39,882 nucleotides of DNA from the IMG/VR virus record IMGVR_UViG_3300045004_000136, positions 1 through 39,882 of that record; one strand, 5' to 3'. The translations under genes and the position numbers were made by a program. Shown one piece after another: positions 9,674-17,281 of this stretch. How positions within the stretch are numbered: position 1 is the stretch's first letter; the number at the start of each line of letters is the position of its first letter. The notes beneath the pieces are model-generated. The model ran no database searches and was not told where the DNA came from. It saw nothing but the letters and a program-made list of their open reading frames with translations. The DNA comes from a virus.

Positions 9674-10945
9674 TTAAATTAATGTGAAAGAGTGAATCAT
9701 ACCATATTCTAATGGTGGTACAGTAGTAGGATTTAATTTAGATGGAAATTTGATTGATTTTAAACCATCTATTAATGTAATACCTATTTCTTTCTGATTT
9801 CCATGATCATCTTCTTGATAAGTAAATTTAGGTTCAGAACAAATAGCACTAGCTATTGCACCAGCTCCACAAAATACTCCATAACCAATACCATTACCAG
9901 CAGCATTAACTATGTTCATATTTTCAAACTCATCAATAGTAATAATATCAACTCCTTTAATTCTACCTACATAATGAGAACCATTAAAATAAGATGGTTG
10001 TCTTGGGTCTTCAATTAAAGCTCTTGATAGTAAACTTTGAATTCTAGGATCATTTAATAATCTTGCCTCAACTGATGGTGAAATGAAATATACATAAATT
10101 TCATTTTGCGATCCATTCCAACTAGACATGGATAAAGGATTAATTCTACAATCAGTATTTAGTTTTCTACCACCAATTCTTGCCATATATTTTAGTTTGG
10201 TAATATGATCAATATTAGCATAACCACTTGTACCTTGAACATAATCAGCAGTACCGATATTTCCGTTAGCACCTGGAGCACCGACAACACATCTTTGTTG
10301 AATTGTCTGACCAGCTGCAATTACGTTACTCACTGCTTCAGCACCAAATAAAACTCTATTAGAATTTATACCATTACCGCTTCCGTCTAACTGATTAACT
10401 AAACATCCTTGTATTCTGCTAGTAAAGAAATTTACAAAATCACTATTAGCTTGACCTGCTCTTGGTCTATAATCATAAGTTTTCCAATCCTGATTAGCTT
10501 TTTCACCATGTGCAAAACACCAAGCAAATTGGTTTACAATTCTTCTAACAATCAAGTCTAAATGTTTATTCCTTATCTGACGATTTAATTCATCGTTGAA
10601 ATGGAATTTAGTTTGATATTCTGCAATATCAAAATCCTTAGCCATTACTGCAAACCTTGTTTTACCAAGTGTCATAGTAGTATTTACAGGTGTTTCAAAA
10701 GTACCTTTACCTTGTAGAGTTTCTTCACCATATACCTCATTGACATTTCTATATTGAGATAATGAAAAAACAAGTGTAGTACCCTCACCCTTAGCAACAG
10801 ACTTCTTGATAGTTATCATACTATCAGCTGTTTTACCCATATATTTTGCAAAAGGGTTATCTATAACTTCCTCTTTCAAAAATGGTTGTATAATATTGTT
10901 TAAAAATTTTGATTGATCTTTGCTTGTACTAAAATCAAATATCAT
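9674..10945 (-). CDS. Major capsid protein, N4 gp56 / DUF4043-like
   Basis: A 423-aa protein that follows the scaffold gene. The early part contains a long basic/beta motif (KKSVAKGEGTTLVFSLSQ then VYGEETLQGKGTFE), which is the hallmark pattern of the N4 gp56-type (DUF4043) HK97-fold capsid family: G-D/E-x-h-x-F-x-L followed by G-x-x-x-L-x-G. The next segment (TMTLGKTRFAVMAKDFDIAEYQ) fits the same family. A Shine-Dalgarno AAAGG lies about 8 nt before the ATG, and a 122-nt gap precedes it, unusual in this tightly packed operon. Capsid function is well supported by motif and gene order. Confidence 0.75.
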   Translation of the reverse strand: MIFDFSTSKDQSKFLNNIIQPFLKEEVIDNPFAKYMGKTADSMITIKKSVAKGEGTTLVFSLSQYRNVNEVYGEETLQGKGTFETPVNTTMTLGKTRFAVMAKDFDIAEYQTKFHFNDELNRQIRNKHLDLIVRRIVNQFAWCFAHGEKANQDWKTYDYRPRAGQANSDFVNFFTSRIQGCLVNQLDGSGNGINSNRVLFGAEAVSNVIAAGQTIQQRCVVGAPGANGNIGTADYVQGTSGYANIDHITKLKYMARIGGRKLNTDCRINPLSMSSWNGSQNEIYVYFISPSVEARLLNDPRIQSLLSRALIEDPRQPSYFNGSHYVGRIKGVDIITIDEFENMNIVNAAGNGIGYGVFCGAGAIASAICSEPKFTYQEDDHGNQKEIGITLIDGLKSIKFPSKLNPTTVPPLEYGMIHSFTLI

Positions 10946-11023
10946 TTTATTACCTTTTAATTAAATTGATTAAACTCTATAATTAATTTAATAGGTAAAT
11001 AAACAATTTAAATCTAAAAGTAA

Positions 11024-11035
11024 GTTTTCACGCTT
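11024..11035. promoter_or_regulatory. Possible operator-like motif upstream of capsid gene
   Basis: In the 122-nt gap between scaffold and capsid the plus strand reads GTTTTCACGCTT. It differs by a single central base from the core of the inverted repeat TGTTTTACGCTT / AAGCGTAAAACA in the divergent control region. A shared regulatory site for capsid expression is possible but rests on one short match. No strong promoter was found in this gap. Confidence 0.2.
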
Positions 11036-11067
11036 TTTTATTTAATTATTTATGTCTAGCAATTAAT

Positions 11068-11925
11068 TTATCTTTCCATAATATAACTTAATAGATCAAC
11101 ACCTTGTTTCCTATTATAATCTATAGGCGATGTTCTATGTTTTATTTGCTTATTATCATCTTTAGTAAATTTATTGTCAATATTTACTTTAGAATTGTTA
11201 ATTTCTTCACTAAGTCTTGATATTTCTTCCTGTAAACTTGATACATAAGATAGAATATCCCCATGTTTTTTAATTCCTTTTTCCAAATAAGTCTTATAAT
11301 CCTGACCCATTAATGATAACTTCTCAATAGCTTCCTGTGGTTCTACTTCTTCTAAATACTCAACTAAGTTATTCCTTTGTTCTATATTTAAAAAATGAGC
11401 AAAGTCAAAAAATGCTTTATAATTAGTTTCTACATCTTTTGATTTATTATACTTTTTGTAATTTTCAAATTCTGTTTCAAGTTTACTAAATATATTTTTA
11501 GATTTATTTTCTTTTACATCCTGTTCTTTAGTTTCCAATTCCTCATCATTTGTTTCAAAAACAGAATTTAATTTATTAAAAAGAGTATTGTATTCTTCTT
11601 CATCTAATAAACTATTTTCAGAACTAAATAATGTATTTTTTATTTCTTCTATAACTGAATTATATTTTTTCTTACTAAGTACTAATTTCTGATTAGCAGT
11701 CTGATAACTTCTTTTAGTATCATTAAGAGCTTTTTCTAAACTTTTTAATTGCTTGTTTTCTTCTTGTATATCAACATTAGGTTTTTTAAGGTCATCTACA
11801 TCAAGATTAGATTTATCTTCAGTTTTTGTTTTAATATCTTGCTTTTCAATTTTTTCAATTGGTGTTGAATCTTCTTTATCTTTTCCTTTTTCTTCTAAAA
11901 GTTTATCTAAAATAGCTTCTGACAT
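11068..11925 (-). CDS. Scaffold-like protein
   Basis: A 285-aa, highly charged, Lys/Glu/Asp-rich protein between portal and major capsid, the classic scaffold position. It has a disordered acidic N-terminus (DKLLEEKGKDKEDSTPIEKI), long coiled-coil helices (EENKQLKSLEKALNDTKRSYQ; YVSSLQEEISRLSEEINN) and a basic C-terminal tail (KHRTSPIDYNRKQGVDLL) that could contact the capsid. There is no cysteine and little hydrophobic core. Family similarity cannot be shown by eye; the role follows from order and composition. Confidence 0.65.
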   Translation of the reverse strand: MSEAILDKLLEEKGKDKEDSTPIEKIEKQDIKTKTEDKSNLDVDDLKKPNVDIQEENKQLKSLEKALNDTKRSYQTANQKLVLSKKKYNSVIEEIKNTLFSSENSLLDEEEYNTLFNKLNSVFETNDEELETKEQDVKENKSKNIFSKLETEFENYKKYNKSKDVETNYKAFFDFAHFLNIEQRNNLVEYLEEVEPQEAIEKLSLMGQDYKTYLEKGIKKHGDILSYVSSLQEEISRLSEEINNSKVNIDNKFTKDDNKQIKHRTSPIDYNRKQGVDLLSYIMER

Positions 11926-11928
11926 ATT

Positions 11929-13698
11929 TTATTCCTCATTAATTTGATTTTGTTCTGAATTAGGTAAAATACCTTGTTGTAATTGCATTTTTTCAATTAA
12001 AATTCTTTTATATTCTGAAGATAATTTATAACTATTAACCTCACCCATTCCCTCTTGTTGTAAAAATAAAGGTGAAGATAGTAAAATATCGGCTAGTCCA
12101 CTTGTTATTATACTATTAAATATTTCTTTCTCTTCCTCTATTGAAGAACTAAAATTAGGAGCTGTTGTAGGATATACTTCAAAATTAAGCAACGAAATAT
12201 TGCTATCAAGTACAGCACTATCTTGTTTGCCATCATTATAAAAAGAAATAACCTGTTTAAAATTCTCAATTCCTTTTAAAGTATCAAGCATTAATCTACC
12301 CTCTGAAGTAAGCATATATTCATAAGCAAGTACTAATGGATTTTGAGCATTCAAAGTAGTATTAATTCTATTTTGTATAGCAACCCCACTTTCAGCGTTA
12401 GTTGGTTTACCTGCAAAATCATCAAATAATCCTGATAAATTCTGAAATTCCCTATTCAACATATCTAGTGCACTAAGTATTCCTTTCATATCATTACTAT
12501 TATCAACTATAGTAATATCTTTTGGATCAACTTGTATAAATCCACGTTTCTTTTTAGATTCTATATTATACATTTTTATAAATTGTTCATAATCCATACC
12601 ACTTGCTTTTGGATTAGCTAAAGTCAATTTGGAATTTCCATAATGAAACAATTTAGATATTTCAATATTCCATAAATTCTGTAATTCTATCATATAATTG
12701 GTAGTTCCTATAAAATCACCATTCATATTTCTAGAATATACCATTGGTACATAAGGAAAAAATGTCTGATTTGGGACTTGTTCTGCAATAGGCCCATGAA
12801 AAAGAAGAATGTCATTGCAAAATATAGTTTTGTATATCTTAGTACCAGTTTTTATTTCTACATTACCAGTTGATTTTTGTTTTACTAAATTTTCATTAAA
12901 AGTAGTAAAAATAGTATCATCAAATTCTTTATAAGTATTATCAATTTGTCTTTCATCTTGATCAGCACTTTGTATATCACAAACAGCTTCAAAATAATCG
13001 TCTGATTTTTTACTATATAATTCAACTATTCTTATTGACTTACCATTTACCCAAATATCACTTGGTATTGTAGTATAATCTTCAACTGATATATATTGAT
13101 TGGTTTTATTATTAACCACCATATTTTCAAATTCAGTAGCATATTTAGGAAATAAATTTTTTAATTTAATACTATTTACAAAATAACTTCTTGCTATTAC
13201 ATTCTGATTTTCCAATCTAGGACTTAAATCATCTGGATCAAAAAACATTTCTCTTCCATTTACCCACTCATAACAAAATCTATTGTTTTCGTAATAAAAA
13301 TGAGACCAACCAATACCACTAGAAAGAGCTGATAAGCATTTTAAACTTGAAAAAAAAGTATGATTATTTTGACTTTGTATATTAAAAGCCCAATTTTTAA
13401 TATAATTAGCTAAATTAAAATGATATTGTGAATTTGTAACAGGTAAAAAACCTACTCTCTTACCGCTTTTTATTAAAATACTTAAATATCTATCAATAAT
13501 AGGCTTAATTCTATTAACAGTTATAGGTTCACAACCAATCTGTTCTAAACCCTGTTTATCTTTATAATTATTCCATTGTTTATTATAATAGTAATTACTA
13601 TTAATAATATCATTTTCAAGCCAATTTTTTCTTATTTGTGAATTTGCTAAATATCTAAATAATTCTTTTGACTCTTCTAATATCTGTCTTTTATTCAT
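11929..13698 (-). CDS. Portal protein, P22-like podovirus type
   Basis: A 589-aa protein whose ATG overlaps the upstream stop (ATGA). Portal hallmarks are an N-terminal NSNYYYNKQWNNYKDKQG followed by EPITVNRIKPIIDRYLS (the T-V-N-R-h-x-P stem start), then WVNGREMFFDPDDLSPRLENQ, matching the P22-type hhxDPxxxxxDxxDA region. The stretch IELQNLWNIEISKLFHYG is the long helix of the stem/wing. It forms the dodecameric ring through which TerL pumps DNA. Length is somewhat below P22 gp1 (725 aa), suggesting a shorter barrel. Confidence 0.8.
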   Translation of the reverse strand: MNKRQILEESKELFRYLANSQIRKNWLENDIINSNYYYNKQWNNYKDKQGLEQIGCEPITVNRIKPIIDRYLSILIKSGKRVGFLPVTNSQYHFNLANYIKNWAFNIQSQNNHTFFSSLKCLSALSSGIGWSHFYYENNRFCYEWVNGREMFFDPDDLSPRLENQNVIARSYFVNSIKLKNLFPKYATEFENMVVNNKTNQYISVEDYTTIPSDIWVNGKSIRIVELYSKKSDDYFEAVCDIQSADQDERQIDNTYKEFDDTIFTTFNENLVKQKSTGNVEIKTGTKIYKTIFCNDILLFHGPIAEQVPNQTFFPYVPMVYSRNMNGDFIGTTNYMIELQNLWNIEISKLFHYGNSKLTLANPKASGMDYEQFIKMYNIESKKKRGFIQVDPKDITIVDNSNDMKGILSALDMLNREFQNLSGLFDDFAGKPTNAESGVAIQNRINTTLNAQNPLVLAYEYMLTSEGRLMLDTLKGIENFKQVISFYNDGKQDSAVLDSNISLLNFEVYPTTAPNFSSSIEEEKEIFNSIITSGLADILLSSPLFLQQEGMGEVNSYKLSSEYKRILIEKMQLQQGILPNSEQNQINEE

Positions 13699-14057
13699 GT
13701 TTCTAACAATTCATAACCAGTTAATATACAAGAAAAAGTCTCACCATAAGAACTACTATAACAAACCAGATTATCCCCATCTAATAGTTTATGTTCCGCT
13801 ATTTCAGAACTATTTCCTTTAGTTACCATTAATAAATCTATGGTTTGATTAGGTGTTACTAGTAGATTATAACAAAGATATCCTTTTTCTACAGGACTTT
13901 TTAATAAACGTATATCTTCTAACGTTATACGAATATTAGTATCGGTAATATTCGTACAACGTATTGAGGATATTATGGTATTTCTTTCAGCACTAAATAA
14001 TACAGTGCGAGTAGTAGATATGGATTCAAAATTATTTTTAATATCATTTATAAACAT
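13695..14057 (-). CDS. Small beta-rich virion-associated protein
   Basis: A 120-aa protein from ATG 14057 (a TTG at 14069 is the alternative). It contains strands RTVLFSAERNTIISSIRCTNITDTNIRITLEDI, a long loop, then NLLVTPNQTIDLLMV and NLVCYSSSYGETFSCILTGYEL, consistent with a beta-sandwich. It ends overlapping the portal ATG by 4 nt. Similar small jelly-roll-like proteins adjoin portal genes in other phages, but I cannot name a family. Confidence 0.4.
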   Translation of the reverse strand: MFINDIKNNFESISTTRTVLFSAERNTIISSIRCTNITDTNIRITLEDIRLLKSPVEKGYLCYNLLVTPNQTIDLLMVTKGNSSEIAEHKLLDGDNLVCYSSSYGETFSCILTGYELLET

Positions 14058-14061
14058 TAGG

Positions 14062-14286
14062 TTATGCAATTATATTTTCTATAATTTGTTCCATTTCTAA
14101 CAATTTAGATTTGAATATATTTATATCTTCCTCATTAATACTTTCTTTTTTTCCTTTTTTTAAAGATATAAACATTAAACCTTGTTTTATAAATTCATTA
14201 ACAGCTTGAAATTGTGATAAATTACTATTTAACTCTGAAATATCAGCTATTTCTTTTAAATTTTCTATTTGATTTTCATTAGTCAT
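14062..14286 (-). CDS. Tiny helical protein, array member 5
   Basis: A 74-aa protein with ATG at 14286 and a Shine-Dalgarno AAAAGG about 7 nt upstream. It is mainly helical, with a Lys-rich loop (LKKGKKES) and a C-terminal amphipathic helix INIFKSKLLEMEQIIENII. This last helix shares the spacing L/I-x-x-I-x-x-h-K-x-x-h-x-x-h-E with the four neighbouring small genes. Function unknown; located just before portal-side head genes. Confidence 0.5.
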   Translation of the reverse strand: MTNENQIENLKEIADISELNSNLSQFQAVNEFIKQGLMFISLKKGKKESINEEDINIFKSKLLEMEQIIENIIA

Positions 14287-14289
14287 AAT

Positions 14290-14466
14290 TTAACCTTTTA
14301 AATAATTATTTATAAAATCTAACTTATTTTTAATAACATTAATATCATTAATAAAAAGTGTTTTATTAACATCTGTTGGATTTTCACAATAATTAGGGCA
14401 ATCCCCAGTGTAAATTTGTCTATTTACTTCTTGTATTGTAATAATACTCATTAAAAATTCATTCAT
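14290..14466 (-). CDS. Tiny helical protein, array member 4
   Basis: A 58-aa protein (MNEFLMSIITIQEVNRQIYTG…) whose ATG overlaps the previous stop as ATGA. It has two cysteines (GDCPNYCENP) and a C-terminal helix LFINDINVIKNKLDFINNYLKG that parallels the other members. Tight coupling on both sides and conservation of the helix pattern support a real gene. Function unknown. Confidence 0.45.
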   Translation of the reverse strand: MNEFLMSIITIQEVNRQIYTGDCPNYCENPTDVNKTLFINDINVIKNKLDFINNYLKG

Positions 14467-14630
14467 AAAAGCTTCTCTAATTCTAATATTTTTTTATTAA
14501 TAACTATAATTTCATCTAACATTTGAATTTTTAAATCTTCTGTTTGTTCTTGAAAATATGAAAATCCAGTTGTTGTAAAATTAGATAATTGATCATACAG
14601 TTCCTGTATTTTTTCTTTAATTTTATCCAT
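14463..14630 (-). CDS. Tiny helical protein, array member 3
   Basis: A 55-aa protein (MDKIKEKIQELYDQLSNF…) made of two predicted helices joined by TTTGFSYF. The last helix, MLDEIIVINKKILELEKLL, matches the pattern of array members 2 and 4. It starts 2 nt after the preceding gene ends and overlaps the next ATG by 4 nt. Function unknown. Confidence 0.45.
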   Translation of the reverse strand: MDKIKEKIQELYDQLSNFTTTGFSYFQEQTEDLKIQMLDEIIVINKKILELEKLL

Positions 14631-14632
14631 AA

Positions 14633-14824
14633 TTAACCTAATATTTTTTCTAAATTAGAGATTTGTTCTTTAACTAAATTTATATCGTTCAATAATGTAT
14701 TTTTTCTATTTTCAGTGGCAATACTAACTTCACCTGAAAAATATAAAACTCCATCACTATACAAAGCTTGAATTAATTTTGGAAGAAGTTGTATAATTTC
14801 TATTGGATTTTGATTTTCGTTCAT
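14633..14824 (-). CDS. Tiny helical protein, array member 2
   Basis: A 63-aa protein taken from ATG 14824 because AAAGG lies about 7 nt upstream; a TTG ten codons earlier gives a longer form. It has helix-turn-helix-like packing, ALYSDGVLYFSGE in the middle and a final helix LLNDINLVKEQISNLEKILG, the clearest version of the shared C-terminal motif. Function unknown. Confidence 0.5.
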   Translation of the reverse strand: MNENQNPIEIIQLLPKLIQALYSDGVLYFSGEVSIATENRKNTLLNDINLVKEQISNLEKILG

Positions 14825-14854
14825 AATTTTACCTTTATTGTTATTTTTAATCAA

Positions 14855-15169
14855 TTACTTATTAGGAGGTACGTAAGCAGCTAAAAACTCTTTAAGTTTA
14901 GCTATGTCGTCCTCTACTTCTTTGATAGAATCTAAAGCCGCTTGTTTTAAATTCATCATTCTAGGGTCAGTATTATCAAACCCACCTCTAAATAAAGCTC
15001 CAGCTCTTGCTTGAGTATTCTGTGCATCGCCCATAAACCAAGAGAGATACTGCTCGGCAGGATAATTCTCAAGGACTAAAGTATTCTCTGTGTTTACCTC
15101 AACCTTTTTAATTGGTTCTAAATTTTGAGCATCTGGAGTACTTCCATTATCGTTTTTAATTTTTGACAT
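14855..15169 (-). CDS. Small helical protein, array member 1
   Basis: A 104-aa protein with a good Shine-Dalgarno (AAAAGGA) before ATG 15169. It has a disordered N-terminus (SKIKNDNGSTPDAQNLEPIKK), a compact segment YPAEQYLSWFMGDAQNTQARAGALFRGGFDN (broken here by loops) and a final helix AALDSIKEVEDDIAKLKEFLAAY that resembles those of the four smaller genes downstream. It may be the ancestral or most complete member. Function unknown; possibly a virion component given its position. Confidence 0.5.
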   Translation of the reverse strand: MSKIKNDNGSTPDAQNLEPIKKVEVNTENTLVLENYPAEQYLSWFMGDAQNTQARAGALFRGGFDNTDPRMMNLKQAALDSIKEVEDDIAKLKEFLAAYVPPNK

Positions 15170-15197
15170 ATTTTTTCCTTTTAGTTAATTATATTTA

Positions 15198-16433
15198 TTA
15201 AACCTCTTCCACAACAAACCATGTCGCTGAGTTTGAATCACTAGTACCGTATATCTGTGAAATATTTGCAATATTATTAATGCGTAATTCAACTCTTGTA
15301 GTACTAGTAGTAGTAATATAAGCAACAACTGCTCCCCCTGAAGTATAATTAAAACTACTACCCCACCAAGTATTAACTGTTCCTAAAGGTGTATTACTAT
15401 CACTGTTATACCATTTCAAACCCAAATAACCACTTGTTGAAGAAAAATTTGCAGTACATGTTATACCTGTAAGTTTATAAGTTTTATTTGCTGCTAAAGT
15501 TATTCTACCAACAGATGCAGTATTTGTAGAAGTATTATAGGCGCTTGTTGTATCAAGGCTAATATTTGATCCTCTAACAAAAGCTGTATTAGCAAATTTA
15601 ATATGATCACCGTTTGCAAGATTTGTAGTATAAGTAGTATATACATATCCATGTATAATAGATTGTGCTGTTGGGAAGTTATTATCTACATATTGTTTAG
15701 TAACTGCATCCTGATTATTAATAGGCGTAGGCAAGAAATTAATATAGTTAGTACTGTTCATATTCAAAGAGTTTAGCACCCCGATACTACTTGAATTATG
15801 AACAGATAGATTATTACCTTTTAATGTACCAGTTTGAGCATTTATTGTACCAGTAGTTATTAAATCATTACTTAATAAATCTAAAGTGCCATTATTTAAT
15901 AACTGCATTCTTTTAGTATTAGCTGTACCAAACTTTAAACTTGCAGTACCATAAGCCCAAACATATGCCTCATTTGTACTATTATTAAAACCAAAAGCAC
16001 AGCTATTAATTCCATTGTTTTGCACTAACAAACCTGTAGCTGTAGCATTACTATTCGTATTATTTATTGTTAAACTGTAAATAGAAGCATTGCTAACAAT
16101 TGTAGGTAACCCAACATTTTTAAAAAAAATCAAACTATCGGTTAGCTCATCATACTTAAAAATATCGGTGCTACTACCAAATTTATCATAGGTTTTTAAA
16201 CTAAAATCACCATATACGGAACTACTTTTTAGTTCATGCTTGAACCCAACACCTTTAAGAGTAGTACTTGCAAAAACTAAATTAGTTGCTGGAAAAATAC
16301 CTGCTATAGCCGTAAAGTCATTAAGCAATAATAGATTAGCATCGTTATTTATTTGATCCAGGTTATACCGTAGTACCTGCTCATTACCTAAAATGTCTAT
16401 TGTTGGATCAAGTGCTTTCAAAAATAACGGCAT
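15198..16433 (-). CDS. Tail fibre / adhesin with beta-rich C-terminal head
   Basis: A 411-aa protein coupled to the preceding 44-aa gene (TAATG). The N-terminal half is Asn/Thr/Leu rich with repeats such as NNGTLDLLSNDLITTGTINA (fibre stalk), followed by the common stalk motif NNQDAVTKQYVDNN. The last ~150 residues (from YVYTTYTTNLANGDHI to ATWFVVEEV) resemble the C1q/TNF-like jelly-roll knobs that end many phage fibres (YLGLKWYNSDSNTPLG). Probable receptor-binding protein. Location between TerL-linked genes and portal is atypical for podoviruses. Confidence 0.65.
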   Translation of the reverse strand: MPLFLKALDPTIDILGNEQVLRYNLDQINNDANLLLLNDFTAIAGIFPATNLVFASTTLKGVGFKHELKSSSVYGDFSLKTYDKFGSSTDIFKYDELTDSLIFFKNVGLPTIVSNASIYSLTINNTNSNATATGLLVQNNGINSCAFGFNNSTNEAYVWAYGTASLKFGTANTKRMQLLNNGTLDLLSNDLITTGTINAQTGTLKGNNLSVHNSSSIGVLNSLNMNSTNYINFLPTPINNQDAVTKQYVDNNFPTAQSIIHGYVYTTYTTNLANGDHIKFANTAFVRGSNISLDTTSAYNTSTNTASVGRITLAANKTYKLTGITCTANFSSTSGYLGLKWYNSDSNTPLGTVNTWWGSSFNYTSGGAVVAYITTTSTTRVELRINNIANISQIYGTSDSNSATWFVVEEV

Positions 16434-16567
16434 TATAATACCTCATTATTTAAAGCTTGCAGAAGAGCATAAATGTCATCGTCTACCTCTATATCATCTA
16501 GAGTTGCAAGAGGAAACCAATTACTCCCATCACTAAATTCAGGTCTTCCTAAAGGCTTTTTCTTCAT
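16433..16567 (-). CDS. Short fibre N-terminal module (44 aa), possible remnant
   Basis: A 44-aa reading frame (MKKKPLGRPEFSDGSNWFPL…) whose stop overlaps the ATG of the next fibre gene (TAATG). Its motif PEFSDGSNWFPLAT copies KQEFHDGTNWFSLAS at the start of the gene just upstream, so it is either a tiny independent anchor peptide or a relic of a duplicated fibre gene. Coupling suggests that it is translated. Confidence 0.45.
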   Translation of the reverse strand: MKKKPLGRPEFSDGSNWFPLATLDDIEVDDDIYALLQALNNEVL

Positions 16568-16581
16568 TATTATTTGCGCTC

Positions 16582-17262
16582 CTATAGAGAAGTATTAAAT
16601 CTAAACATTCCTGCTGTTGGTGTTCCTGGTCTTTGCACAGTTGTACCAGTTGGAATTGTTACTGATGCAGTACCAGGCAAAACTGGATTAGTTGCAATAC
16701 TGATTGTTGCAATTCCAGCTGTTACACTAACGTTAATTTGATTAGTTGTACCAAGTATTGAAGTAAAAGAGTTCTGATCAGTTTTTGCAAAAGTAAAACT
16801 ATCAGTTCCGATTGTAGTAACTATTGAGGTTAACATCCACAGACTTGCACTTGAGGCAGTACCACTAATAACCGATACAATATCGCCTCTGACTGTTTGA
16901 GCTATTACATCATAATCGGTGCTACGCGTTAATACCCAGTTGTTACTAGCTGAACCTATATTAGTTACTGTATATATTCCGTTTTGCAAAGCTGTTGCCT
17001 GATCTTTAACTAAAACCCTGTTACCAACTGCTAGAGTTATGCCGTCAATTGCTAGAGCAGTTTGTGTTCCCGAATTAGTCAGAGTTGCACCAACTCCACT
17101 AGTACCATTAGCATAAATAGCCGTTAAGTTGGTTGTAGTAGCAACCAAAACTGGTGCTACATATCTGATCTGGTTTAATACCCAGTTCTCAGATGCTAAC
17201 GAAAACCAATTTGTTCCGTCGTGAAATTCCTGTTTACCGACAGGCAAAAGTAACTGTGCCAT
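16582..17262 (-). CDS. Tail fibre protein, shared stalk/adhesin domain
   Basis: A 226-aa protein. The N-terminus carries GKQEFHDGTNWFSLAS. Residues ~35-165 form a domain widespread in phage fibres and structural proteins, recognised from ATLTNSGTQTALAIDGITL, VGNRVLVKDQATALQNGIYTV and NNWVLTRSTDYD. It ends VTIPTGTTVQRPGTPTAGMFRFNTSL (shown in pieces: IPTGTT, RPGTPTAGMFRFNT), a common fibre C-terminal motif. Base composition looks less AT-rich than neighbours, suggesting acquisition from another phage. Confidence 0.7.
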   Translation of the reverse strand: MAQLLLPVGKQEFHDGTNWFSLASENWVLNQIRYVAPVLVATTTNLTAIYANGTSGVGATLTNSGTQTALAIDGITLAVGNRVLVKDQATALQNGIYTVTNIGSASNNWVLTRSTDYDVIAQTVRGDIVSVISGTASSASLWMLTSIVTTIGTDSFTFAKTDQNSFTSILGTTNQINVSVTAGIATISIATNPVLPGTASVTIPTGTTVQRPGTPTAGMFRFNTSL

Positions 17263-17281
17263 AATTTTACTTTCAAGAATA

